From positions 7,222,118 through 7,286,117 of the forward strand of contig NZ_JAIFZO010000002.1 of assembly GCF_026341275.1 (NCBI RefSeq): a stretch of 64,000 bases of DNA, written 5' to 3'. The DNA is from Streptomyces ortus. GTDB taxonomy: Bacteria; Actinomycetota; Actinomycetes; Streptomycetales; Streptomycetaceae. The notes below the pieces were generated by a model that saw only the letters and a program-made list of their open reading frames with translations, did not search any database and had not been told where the DNA came from. The position numbers were made by a program, and so were the translations under genes. Below are positions 34,834 to 43,007 of the stretch, one piece after another; the first letter of the stretch is position 1, and each line of letters starts with the position of its first letter.

Positions 34834-36192
34834 ATGACCAACCGAATGCTGCTGCGCTCGGGCCACGTGCTCTCGATGGACCCCGCCATCGGGGATCTGC
34901 CCGGCGCCGACGTCCTGATCGAGGACGGGAAGATCGCCGCGGTCGGACACGACATCGGCGCGGACGCGGACGTGCTCGACATGACGGGCCGCATCGTCCT
35001 GCCCGGCTTCGTCGACACCCACCGGCACACCTGGGAAGCGTCCATCCGCGGCTGCGCGCCCGACGCCACGCTCGACGACTACTTCGTCGAGGTCCTGGAC
35101 ACCTACGCGCCCGTCTACCGCCCCGAGGACGTGTACGCGGGCAACCTGGCGGGCTCGCTGGAGTGCCTGAACGCCGGAATCACGACCCTCGTCGACTGGT
35201 CCCACATCAACAACACCCCCGAACACCCCGACGCGGCGGTGCAGGCCCTCACCGAGACCGGCATCCGCGCCCAGTACGCGTACGGCAGCGCCAACACCTC
35301 GCTCGCCGACTACTGGTACGAGAGCAAGATCGCGATACCGGCCGACGACGTACGCCGGGTGCGCGAGCGGCATTTCCCCTCCGACGAGGGCCTGTTGACG
35401 ATGGGCCTCGCCACCCGCGGCCCCGGCTTCTGCATCAACGACGTCGTCGAGGCCGAATGGCGCCTCGCCCGCGAACTGGGCATCCCGCTCACCGTGCACG
35501 CCGGCATGGGACGGCTCGCCGGCCGCTTCGGCATGGTCGAACAACTCCACGGCCTCGGTCTGCTCGGCCCCGACACCACCTATGTGCACTGCTGCTACTT
35601 CAGCGAGGAGGAGTGGCGGATGGTCGCCGACAGCGGCGGCACGATCTCCGTCGCCCCGCAGGTGGAGACCCAGATGGGGCACGGCTGGCCGCCCGTGACG
35701 AAGGCGATCGAGTACGGTCTGCGGCCCTCCCTGTCCATCGACGTCGTCACCACCGTGCCCGGCGACATGTTCACCCAGATCCGCGCGGCCTTCGGCGCCG
35801 AGCGGGCCCGCGTGAACGCCGCGTGCTGGGAGGCCGACAGCCCCGTCCCCAACACTATGCTGACGGCACGTCAGATGCTGGAGATGGCGACCGTCAACGG
35901 CGCGCACGTCGCCGGCATCGAGGACCGGACCGGCTCGCTGACCCCGGGCAAGCGCGCCGACGTCGTGGCGATCGACGCGACGGCACTCAACGTCGCGCCG
36001 CTCATCGACCCGGTGGCCGCCGTGACACTGAGCGCGGACGTCTCCAACGTGGAGACCGTCATCGTCGACGGCGTCGTCCACAAGCGGGACGGCAGGCTCC
36101 TCGCCGACGCCGGACGGGCGCGGCGCCTGGTCGAGGAGTCCCGCGACCGCCTCGTCGCCGCGGCCGGTGCACGGGGGAAGCAGCGGACATGA
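34834..36192 (+). CDS. Amidohydrolase of the AtzA/SsnA (chlorohydrolase/deaminase) family
   Basis: A 452-aa TIM-barrel hydrolase. Metal ligands by motif: His pair in GFVDTHRHTW, His in LTVHAGMGRLAG, His in TYVHCCYFSEEE, and Asp in LSIDVVTTVPGDMF. The C-terminus carries GSLTPGKRADVVAID and VETVIVDGVVHKRDG. Family members remove amino or chloro groups from heterocycles such as guanine, cytosine or triazines, or open imidazole rings. It is 29 nt after the E1 beta gene and its stop overlaps the cupin gene by 4 nt, so it belongs to the same operon as E1, M24 enzyme and cupin. Confidence 0.87.
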   Translation: MTNRMLLRSGHVLSMDPAIGDLPGADVLIEDGKIAAVGHDIGADADVLDMTGRIVLPGFVDTHRHTWEASIRGCAPDATLDDYFVEVLDTYAPVYRPEDVYAGNLAGSLECLNAGITTLVDWSHINNTPEHPDAAVQALTETGIRAQYAYGSANTSLADYWYESKIAIPADDVRRVRERHFPSDEGLLTMGLATRGPGFCINDVVEAEWRLARELGIPLTVHAGMGRLAGRFGMVEQLHGLGLLGPDTTYVHCCYFSEEEWRMVADSGGTISVAPQVETQMGHGWPPVTKAIEYGLRPSLSIDVVTTVPGDMFTQIRAAFGAERARVNAACWEADSPVPNTMLTARQMLEMATVNGAHVAGIEDRTGSLTPGKRADVVAIDATALNVAPLIDPVAAVTLSADVSNVETVIVDGVVHKRDGRLLADAGRARRLVEESRDRLVAAAGARGKQRT

Positions 36193-37130
36193 CCCACCAC
36201 GTGATCCGGCGGGCGGCGGACGCCACCTTCGCTGCCCAGCCTCAACTGCCGTACTCCGCAGTGGGATCCACCCGACGCACGATCGTCGGCGAGGAGGACG
36301 GCTCCGTACACACGGGCTTCGGAGTGTGCGAACTGACGCCGGACGGCGCGATCGGGGCCCACGTCCACTCGTACGAGGAGTCCTTCCACCTGCTCTCGGG
36401 GACCGTGATCCTCGATACGTCCGAGGGCTCGTACCTCCTCGAAGAAGGTGACTACGGGCTGCTGCCCACGGGTGTCCCGCACGCCTGGCGCGGCGGCGGG
36501 GACACCGTCGCGCGCTGGGCGGACATGCTCGCGCCGGTGCCCAGAGCCCGCTACGGGCACGACACCCAGGCGGTGCCCGCCCTTGCCGTCCGTGAGCCGG
36601 TACGGATCGACGTACGCGATCCGCGCACCCGCTCCTTCGGCCACTTCGAGCCCGCACAGATGGACCCGGGAAAGCAGTCCCAGGACCTCCTGGCCGTATC
36701 GGCCAGCATGCGGACCGCGCTGCTCGTCTACAGCGGGATCACCGTGAAGACGATGGTGGACGCGGACCTGGGCGCCGTCGCCTCGACGATGTTCATGGTC
36801 CAGTACGCGGCCGACGGCGTCGCGGGCGCGCACGACCACCCCTTCGAGGAGACGTACCTGATCGTCGAGGGCGCGGTCGACGCCACCTTCGACGGCGAGC
36901 GGTACCGGCTGGGGGTGGGCGACGCGGCCTGGGCGGGCGCCGGTTGCGTCCACGGTTTCAGCAACGTCGGTACGGGGCCGGTGCGGTGGCTGGAGACGCA
37001 GGCACCGCAGCCGCCGTCGCGCCACTCCTACCGGTTCGCGCGCGACTGGGACCACCTGCGGGACGTACTGGACCGGGACGTACTCGACTGGGACGTAATG
37101 GACCGGAACGTATTGGAGGAGGAGCCGTGA
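36189..37130 (+). CDS. Double-cupin protein (ureidoglycine-aminohydrolase-like bicupin)
   Basis: A 313-aa protein with two cupin barrels. Residues about 55-125 include AHVHSYEESFHLLSGTVIL and EGDYGLLPTGVPHAWRG. Residues about 205-270 include GAHDHPFEETYLIVEGAVDA and GVGDAAWAGAGCVHGFSNVG. The second barrel carries the His/His/Glu metal set. The layout resembles bicupins such as (S)-ureidoglycine aminohydrolase, so release of ammonia from a small ureido or amino compound is possible. It is coupled to both neighbours (ATGA at the start, GTGA at the end). The last 20 residues are encoded by a 15-bp tandem repeat. Confidence 0.75.
   Translation: MTHHVIRRAADATFAAQPQLPYSAVGSTRRTIVGEEDGSVHTGFGVCELTPDGAIGAHVHSYEESFHLLSGTVILDTSEGSYLLEEGDYGLLPTGVPHAWRGGGDTVARWADMLAPVPRARYGHDTQAVPALAVREPVRIDVRDPRTRSFGHFEPAQMDPGKQSQDLLAVSASMRTALLVYSGITVKTMVDADLGAVASTMFMVQYAADGVAGAHDHPFEETYLIVEGAVDATFDGERYRLGVGDAAWAGAGCVHGFSNVGTGPVRWLETQAPQPPSRHSYRFARDWDHLRDVLDRDVLDWDVMDRNVLEEEP
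37060..37119 (+). repeat. Four tandem 15-bp units at the 3' end of the cupin gene
   Basis: Units of the form gggacgtactggacc follow one another at 37060, 37075, 37090 and 37105, diverging by 1-5 bases. They stay in frame and encode a degenerate DVLDR-type pentapeptide repeat at the end of the bicupin. Probably slippage or unequal exchange in a dispensable tail. Confidence 0.8.
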
Positions 37131-37816
37131 GTGATGTCGTGGTCGTCGGTGGGACGGCCGGAATCGGTCTCGCGATCGCCCGCGCCCGCGCGGAACGCGG
37201 TGACGAGGTCGTCCTCACCGGACGCGACGCCCACCGGGCCGACACGGTGGCCAAGGAGATCGGCGCGCACGGGATCGCCCTGGACCTCTCCAGGCCGCGC
37301 GAGATCGGGCCTGCGCTGGCCGGTGTCGAGCGCGTCGGCCATCTGGTGCTTGCCGCCATCTCACGCGACCGCAACACCGTCACCGAGTACGACATCGAGG
37401 CCGCGCTGCACCTGGTGACCCTCAAACTCGTCGGCTACACCGAGGTCGTCCACACGCTGTTGCCGCGGATGACCGAGGAGAGCGCCGTGGTGGTCTTCGG
37501 CGGACAGGCCAAGGAACGGCCCTACCCCGGCGCCACGACGGTCGCGACGGTGAACGCGGGCGTCACGGGTCTCGTACGCGCCCTCGCCGGGGAACTCGCC
37601 CCGATCCGGGTCAACGCCGTCCACCCGGGCATCGTCGGCGACAGCCCGTTCTGGGCGGACCGGCCCGCCGACGTGCTGGAGGACTACCGTGCGCAGACGC
37701 CCACGGGACGGCTCGCGCGCATGCGGGACGTCGTGGACGCGGTGGACTTCCTGCTCCGCAACCCCGCGGTCAACGGCGTCGACCTCCCGGTGGACGGCGG
37801 ATGGACCCTGAGCTGA
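37127..37816 (+). CDS. Short-chain dehydrogenase-like protein lacking the YxxxK catalytic motif
   Basis: A 229-aa SDR-fold protein starting at GTG 37127 (GTGA overlap with the cupin stop). The cofactor loop GGTAGIGLAIARA and the C-terminal NAVHPGIVGDSPFW and VDLPVDGGWTLS are SDR-like. The catalytic triad is gone: the Tyr/Lys pair is Val139/Asn143 (VATVNAGVTGL in place of YxxxKaal), and the Ser position reads VVVFGGQAK. It is therefore unlikely to be an ordinary NAD(P)H oxidoreductase. It ends the catabolic operon and may bind a nucleotide ligand or catalyse a different step. Confidence 0.8.
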   Translation: MSDVVVVGGTAGIGLAIARARAERGDEVVLTGRDAHRADTVAKEIGAHGIALDLSRPREIGPALAGVERVGHLVLAAISRDRNTVTEYDIEAALHLVTLKLVGYTEVVHTLLPRMTEESAVVVFGGQAKERPYPGATTVATVNAGVTGLVRALAGELAPIRVNAVHPGIVGDSPFWADRPADVLEDYRAQTPTGRLARMRDVVDAVDFLLRNPAVNGVDLPVDGGWTLS

Positions 37817-37844
37817 GGGGCTGAGGGGCTGAGGGGCTGAGGGG
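37813..37844 (+). repeat. 8-bp tandem repeat (ctgagggg x4) over the SDR stop codon
   Basis: Four perfect copies of ctgagggg begin within the last codon of the SDR gene and provide its TGA stop. Simple-sequence slippage product; no function suggested. Confidence 0.85.
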
Positions 37845-37887
37845 CCGGCCCGGTCTGCGGGTTGCGGGAACGCGCCGGCCGCAACGC

Positions 37888-38238
37888 TCACCCCTGCGGC
37901 CTGCTCGGGTCGTGGCCGAGGGTCATCAGCCGGTGGCGGCGACGGGTCTCCTCGGCCTCGGACGCCGACTGCGCCCCGCGCTCGGAGCCGGTCTCCGCGG
38001 TGACGGCGTCCACGACCTCGTACATCACGTCGAGGTCGTCCTCGGTGAGGTCGATCCGCCGTTTCTGGAGGATGGCCAGCACGGCCTCGCCGGTCGGGGC
38101 ACCCGCGTGCTCGGGCGGCGCCACGGCCTCCTCGGACGCGTCGTTCACCCGCAGCCAGGCGGCCAGCTCCTGCGAGGTCATGTTCACCACGCGGTGGAAC
38201 TCGGCCCACAGCGCGTCCAGTTCGAGGGCGTCGGCCAT
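37888..38238 (-). CDS. DUF3140 domain protein
   Basis: A 116-aa protein matching the actinobacterial DUF3140 pattern: ALELDALWAEFHRVVNMTSQ, then ELAAWLRVNDASEEAV, then RRIDLTEDDLDVMYEVVDAV. ATG 38238 has AAAGGGGCACCCG upstream. DUF3140 proteins are small, often neighbour DNA-binding or stress genes, and have no proven role. It is transcribed leftward in tandem with the hydrolase at 38298, about 60 nt away. Confidence 0.8.
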   Translation of the reverse strand: MADALELDALWAEFHRVVNMTSQELAAWLRVNDASEEAVAPPEHAGAPTGEAVLAILQKRRIDLTEDDLDVMYEVVDAVTAETGSERGAQSASEAEETRRRHRLMTLGHDPSRPQG

Positions 38239-38297
38239 CGGGTGCCCCTTTCGTTCGCAGTTCTCGTGTGCTGCCTGCCTGCCCGGCAGGAGCGGTT

Positions 38298-39104
38298 TCA
38301 CGCGAGGACGCCGTCCACGAAACGTGTCACATCGGCCAGCACCGCGTCCTTGACCGTCTCGTTGAACACCTCGTGCTGAGCGCCCGGGTACAGGCGCTCC
38401 TCCCACTCCGCGCCCCGCAGCTCCTCGACACCGGCCCGGCTGGCGCGCGGCGGCACGATCCGGTCGTCGTCCCCGTGCAGCCACAGCAGCGGGAGAGTTC
38501 CCACGTCACCGCTCTTGGAGATGGTGTCCAGCGCGTGGACGAAGGCCTCCAGTGTGGGCCGCTTGAACGGCCCGTGCCAGACGAGGGGATCCGCCGCGTA
38601 CGCCCGTCCGACCGCCGGATCGCGGGAGAGCGCCGTCGGATCGATGGGGACCTCGGGCAGCGGATCGAGCGCGAGCAGTTGCTGGAGCGGCTCCCAGCTC
38701 CCGATCACCGGCCCCGACAGAACGAGGGCGGCCAGCCCGTCCCCGTACCGCTGGGCGTACCGCGCCGCGATGAGGCCGCCCATCGAGTGGCCGATCAGCA
38801 CCACCGGCACGCCCGGATACGCCTCCCGGGCCAGCAGCTCCACGGCGTGGACGTCGCTCACCACGTCCTCGAAGTCCTCGATCAGCACCCGCTCGCCGCC
38901 GGAGGTGCCGTGCCCCAGGTGGTCGGGGCCGAAGACCGCCGCGCCATGTCCGTGCAGTACGTCGGCGACGTACTCGTAACGGCCGATGTGCTCGCCGTAT
39001 CCGTGGACCAGCAGCGCCACGTACCTCGGCCGTTGCCGTGGCCACTCGCGTGCCGTGATGCTGCTCCGGGTGCCCGTGAGGGCGTGCTCGCGGGAGTCGG
39101 CCAT
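38298..39104 (-). CDS. Alpha/beta hydrolase (monoacylglycerol-lipase-like)
   Basis: A 268-aa serine hydrolase starting at ATG 39104, directly after GGAGGACCC. The oxyanion region LLVHGYGEHIGRYEYVADVL and the PDHLGHGTSGGERVLIEDFE segment are typical of the monoacylglycerol lipase/lysophospholipase (Hydrolase_4) group. The nucleophile is Ser107 in GHSMGG, the acid lies in HGDDDRIVPP and the His in GAQHEVFNE. No signal peptide, so cytoplasmic. Likely hydrolyses monoacylglycerols or lysophospholipids. Confidence 0.88.
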   Translation of the reverse strand: MADSREHALTGTRSSITAREWPRQRPRYVALLVHGYGEHIGRYEYVADVLHGHGAAVFGPDHLGHGTSGGERVLIEDFEDVVSDVHAVELLAREAYPGVPVVLIGHSMGGLIAARYAQRYGDGLAALVLSGPVIGSWEPLQQLLALDPLPEVPIDPTALSRDPAVGRAYAADPLVWHGPFKRPTLEAFVHALDTISKSGDVGTLPLLWLHGDDDRIVPPRASRAGVEELRGAEWEERLYPGAQHEVFNETVKDAVLADVTRFVDGVLA

Positions 39105-39338
39105 GGGTCCTCCATCGGCGTCGGCGAAGGTGCGGGGGCGATCAGGGACAGGCACGGACGATCGTGGGTGACGTGGGTGACGTGGGCGACCGAGAGCGAT
39201 CGGAGGCGATCCTTCCAGGGGGCGGGGAGACGGTCCAGAGCGCGCGGCCGGTGGCGGTGGCAGTGATCACCTGTCGGGGGTCACCTGTCGAGACGCCCCT
39301 GACGGCGCCGGATAGATGGGCATAGCATCGGTCCCCGC

Positions 39339-40148
39339 ATGAACACGATGACGCTCTGGCACATCACTGGCTGGGAGTTCGCCGCCCTCGCCGCCGCGGC
39401 TCTGCTCGTCGGCTTCTCCAAGACCGCCGTCAGCGGGGCCAACACCGTCAGCCTCGCGATCTTCGCGGCGGTCCTGCCGGCCAGGGCGTCCACGGGGGTG
39501 CTGCTGCCCATCCTGATCGTCGGGGACGTGCTCGCCGTGCTCACCTACCGGCGGCACGCGCACTGGCCGACCCTGTGGAAGCTGTTCCCGGCCGTCGCGG
39601 CGGGCGTGGTCGTCGGCACGGTGTTCCTGGTCCGGGCCGACGACGCGATGGTGCGTACGTCGATCGGCGCGATCCTGCTGTTCATGGCCGGGGTCACCGT
39701 GTGGCGCCGCCGCAGGGCCGAGGCCGGAACCGGGGCCGGGGAGGGGCGGGCCGCGGACACGGACGAGCGGCCCGACTCCGTGGCCACCCGGACCGGCCGG
39801 ATCAAGGCCCGCTCCTACGGAGTGCTGGGCGGCTTCACCACGATGGTCGCCAACGCGGGCGGCCCCGTGATGTCGATGTATCTCCTCTCCGCCGGCTTCC
39901 GCAAGCTCGGCTTCCTGGGCACCTCCGCCTTCTTCTTCCTGATCGTCAACGTCTCCAAGGTCCCCTTCAGTGTCGGCCTCGGCCTGATCGACGGCCACTC
40001 CCTGCTCCTGGACGCGGCCCTGGTGGCGTTCGTCCTCCCGGGCGCCCTGATCGGCACCTGGGCGGTGGACCGCATCAACCAGCGCCTGTTCGAACGCCTG
40101 GTGATCGCGGCCACGGTCCTGGGCGGCCTGCAACTGCTCCTGCGCTGA
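39339..40148 (+). CDS. Sulfite exporter TauE/SafE family membrane protein
   Basis: A 269-aa protein with about eight hydrophobic helices. N-terminal family pattern: AAALLVGFSKTAVSGANTVS. Second repeat: YGVLGGFTTMVANAGGPVMS, with the conserved Asn-Ala-Gly-Gly-Pro. TauE/SafE proteins move sulfite, sulfoacetate or other organic anions across the membrane; the substrate cannot be read here. The preceding 234-bp gap has a 9-bp tandem repeat (gtgggtgac x3) near 39166-39190 and nothing else recognisable. Confidence 0.88.
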   Translation: MNTMTLWHITGWEFAALAAAALLVGFSKTAVSGANTVSLAIFAAVLPARASTGVLLPILIVGDVLAVLTYRRHAHWPTLWKLFPAVAAGVVVGTVFLVRADDAMVRTSIGAILLFMAGVTVWRRRRAEAGTGAGEGRAADTDERPDSVATRTGRIKARSYGVLGGFTTMVANAGGPVMSMYLLSAGFRKLGFLGTSAFFFLIVNVSKVPFSVGLGLIDGHSLLLDAALVAFVLPGALIGTWAVDRINQRLFERLVIAATVLGGLQLLLR

Positions 40149-40256
40149 ACAGCGCCCGGCGCGGGCGCGACCAGCCGTGGCGGACCCGTAGGAACCAGCC
40201 GCAGGGGACCCGTAGAAAACCGACAATCCCCCCGGTGGAGCGTCTACCCTGAGGCA

Positions 40257-42164
40257 ATGTCCGAGGCATCCGCGCAGCAGGACCCACCGACATCCGGCCA
40301 CTACCTCCCGATCGCCGATCACGGCCTCATCGGCGATCTGCGCAGCGTCGCCCTGGTGGGCATCAACGGCACCATCGACTGGTACTGCTGCCCCTCCTTC
40401 GACGCCCCCAGCGTCTTCGCCTCGATCCTCGACGCGGACCGGGGCGGCTCCTTCGAACTGGCCGCCGCCGTCCCCGCCAGGACCAAGCAGTTCTACTTCC
40501 CGGACACCAATGTCCTGCTCACCCGCTTCTTCACGGAGGACGGCGTCGGCGAGATCCAGGACTTCATGCCGGTAGTCGGCGACGGCGACGGCGACGGTGA
40601 CGGACATGGTGAGGGACATGGCGACGGCCGTGGTGACGGGCACGGCGACGCGCACGGGACGGAGGCGGACCGGCACCGGCTGATCCGGCGCGTGCTGTGC
40701 GTCCGCGGCTCGGTCCCCTTCCACGCGCGCGTGGCACCCCGTTTCGACTACGCGGCGCAGCCGCACACCGCCCGCATCCACGACGGCATGGTGGTCTTCG
40801 AGTCCAAGAACCTCTCGCTCGCCCTGACCTCCACCGAACCCCTCCAGTGCGACGGGCTCGACGCGACGGCGGACTTCAAACTCCACGAGGGCGAGTCGGC
40901 GGTGTTCGCCCTCGACCAGGTCAGCGGCGACATACAGCCCCGCTGCTGCCCGCGCGCCGAGGCGGAGGACCTGTTCGGCGCCACCGTGGCGTTCTGGCGG
41001 AACTGGCTGACCGCCTCCCACTACCGCGGCCGGTGGCGCGAGATGGTGCACCGCTCCGCGCTGACCCTCAAACTGCTCACCTACGCGCCGACCGGCGCGA
41101 TCGTGGCCGCCGCGACGACCAGCCTGCCCGAGCAGATCGGCGGCGAACGGAACTGGGACTACCGGTACGTGTGGGTGCGCGACGCGGCCTTCTGCGTGTA
41201 CGCCCTCCTGCGGCTGGGGTTCACCAGCGAGGCCAAGTCGTTCATGGCGTTCGCGGCCAGGCACATCAGCCCCGGCGACGGCCGCCCCGCGGGCCCGCTG
41301 CAGATCATGTACGGCATCGACGGGCGCACCGACCTGCACGAGCAGGAGCTCGGCCACCTGGAGGGATACCAGGGCTCCGCCCCCGTCCGGATCGGCAACG
41401 CGGCGGCCGACCAGCTCCAGCTCGACATCTACGGCGCCCTCATCGACTCGGTCTACCTCTACGACAAGTGGGCCCAGCCGATCTCCAGCGACCAGTGGGA
41501 CGACATCTGCGCGTTGGTCGAGTGGGTCTGCGACCACTGGGACCAGCCCGACGAGGGGGTCTGGGAGACCCGCGGCGGCCGTAAGAACTTCCTCTACTCC
41601 CGGCTGATGTGCTGGGTCGCGATCGAGCGGGCGATCAGACTGGCCAACCGCCGGGGCCTGCCCGCCGACCTGCCGCGCTGGCTCGGCGCCCGGGACACGA
41701 TCTACCGGCGGATCATGGACCGCTGCTGGTCACCGACGCGCAAGGCGTTCGTCCAGCACGAGGACGACGACGTCCTGGACGCCGCGGTGCTGATGATGCC
41801 GCTGGCCAAGTTCATCTCACCGACCGACCCGAAATGGCTCTCCACGCTCGACGCGCTCACCGAGGACCTGGTCTCCGACTCGCTGGTCTACCGCTACGAC
41901 CCGAAGGTCAGCCCCGACGGCCTGCGCGGCGAGGAGGGCACCTTCTCGATCTGCTCCTTCTGGTACGTGGAGGCGCTGACCCGGGCCGGCCGGCTCGACG
42001 AGGCCCGCCTCGCCTTCGAGAAGATGCTCACCTACGCCAACCACCTCGGCCTGTACGCCGAGGAGATCAGCCACACCGGCGAACAACAGGGCAACTTCCC
42101 CCAGGCCTTCACCCACCTGGCCCTGATCAGCGCGGCCTTCAACCTGGACCGGGCCCTGGGCTGA
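40257..42164 (+). CDS. Glycoside hydrolase family 15 protein (trehalase/glucoamylase-like)
   Basis: A 635-aa protein with the bacterial GH15 layout: N-terminal beta-sandwich (residues 1-230, beginning YLPIADHGLIGDLRSVALVG and GTIDWYCCPSFDAPSVF) and C-terminal (alpha/alpha)6 barrel. Barrel motifs are GERNWDYRYVWVRDAAFCVY and LRGEEGTFSICSFWYVEAL, which holds the second catalytic acid. In actinobacteria this group includes acid trehalases. Residues about 108-134 are a low-complexity Gly/Asp/His run not expected in the family, inserted in the sandwich domain. No signal peptide, so cytoplasmic. Confidence 0.9.
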   Translation: MSEASAQQDPPTSGHYLPIADHGLIGDLRSVALVGINGTIDWYCCPSFDAPSVFASILDADRGGSFELAAAVPARTKQFYFPDTNVLLTRFFTEDGVGEIQDFMPVVGDGDGDGDGHGEGHGDGRGDGHGDAHGTEADRHRLIRRVLCVRGSVPFHARVAPRFDYAAQPHTARIHDGMVVFESKNLSLALTSTEPLQCDGLDATADFKLHEGESAVFALDQVSGDIQPRCCPRAEAEDLFGATVAFWRNWLTASHYRGRWREMVHRSALTLKLLTYAPTGAIVAAATTSLPEQIGGERNWDYRYVWVRDAAFCVYALLRLGFTSEAKSFMAFAARHISPGDGRPAGPLQIMYGIDGRTDLHEQELGHLEGYQGSAPVRIGNAAADQLQLDIYGALIDSVYLYDKWAQPISSDQWDDICALVEWVCDHWDQPDEGVWETRGGRKNFLYSRLMCWVAIERAIRLANRRGLPADLPRWLGARDTIYRRIMDRCWSPTRKAFVQHEDDDVLDAAVLMMPLAKFISPTDPKWLSTLDALTEDLVSDSLVYRYDPKVSPDGLRGEEGTFSICSFWYVEALTRAGRLDEARLAFEKMLTYANHLGLYAEEISHTGEQQGNFPQAFTHLALISAAFNLDRALG

Positions 42165-42273
42165 GCACCCGCGCCCGGCCGGGGATCTGACACACGCTCT
42201 CAGCTTGTCTTTTAACCTGCTGCGTGCAGTGGTCCGAGGCCAGAGTGTCAGTGCCGGGTGATACCTGTAGGGC

Positions 42274-42864
42274 GTGGAAGATGCGATTTCGGGTGCGATA
42301 GCCGTCCTGCGTGAAGCTTTTCCGGCAGAGGTCCGTCACCGCCCTTTGGACAGGGACGAGCTTCGGGCGTGGGAGCGAAGGCACGGGGTGGTGTTGCCGG
42401 AGCCGTATCGCACTTTCGTGACCGAGATCGCGAACGGTACCGACGATGGTCCGCCTGACGAAGGTGGTCTGCTGCCCCTGGGAGAGAAACCGGACAGCTG
42501 GGCCGTCTGGGAAGCGGACTGCTGGATGAGCCCGGAGCCGTTCGATGGCGCCGCCGTACGCGTGCCCGGCCAGCCCTTCCCTCTTGAGGAGGAGTGGCAG
42601 TGGGAGTACGACTACTACGACCACACCCGCCACTCGTCTCTGCTGCACCAGACCTACCAGCACGGCTCGGTGCTGCTGGGCAGCGACAGACCCGGTGAGT
42701 ACTGGACGCTGGTGGTGACCGGGCCGCAACGCGGCCGGGTGTGGTGGCTCAGAGACGGATGCGCCGCACCCTATTCCGACCGCCCGTCCGATCAACCGGG
42801 GGGCGATTTCCTGCACTGGGTGAGGGACTGGCACGTCGGACAGGGCTGGTGGCGGGCCGAGTAG
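42274..42864 (+). CDS. SMI1/KNR4 family protein
   Basis: A 196-aa protein from GTG 42274. Residues about 25-60 carry the SMI1/KNR4 opening: ELRAWERRHGVVLPEPYRTF, then VTEIANGTDDGPPDEGGLLP. The closing part includes GSVLLGSDRPGEYWTLVVTG. The fold is used by immunity proteins of polymorphic toxin systems and by house-keeping regulators. No toxin gene lies next to it, so its partner is unknown; the adjoining transposase may have separated it from former neighbours. Confidence 0.75.
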   Translation: MEDAISGAIAVLREAFPAEVRHRPLDRDELRAWERRHGVVLPEPYRTFVTEIANGTDDGPPDEGGLLPLGEKPDSWAVWEADCWMSPEPFDGAAVRVPGQPFPLEEEWQWEYDYYDHTRHSSLLHQTYQHGSVLLGSDRPGEYWTLVVTGPQRGRVWWLRDGCAAPYSDRPSDQPGGDFLHWVRDWHVGQGWWRAE

Positions 42865-43007
42865 CGCCTCTATACCCAGGTCGCGGACTCGACCGCTCGA
42901 ACGCTTCCTCGAACTTGATCGCAAAACCGGAACTGCGCGACAGCACGGCGGCCGTCGCTTGATGCTGAACTCCGGCGCAGAGACGCAGGACAGGCGAAGG
43001 CCGCGGG

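Noticed and set aside
37813..37844. ctgagggg x4 as an attachment site or CRISPR-like array.
   Set aside because: No spacers, unit only 8 bp, overlaps a stop codon; an ordinary microsatellite.
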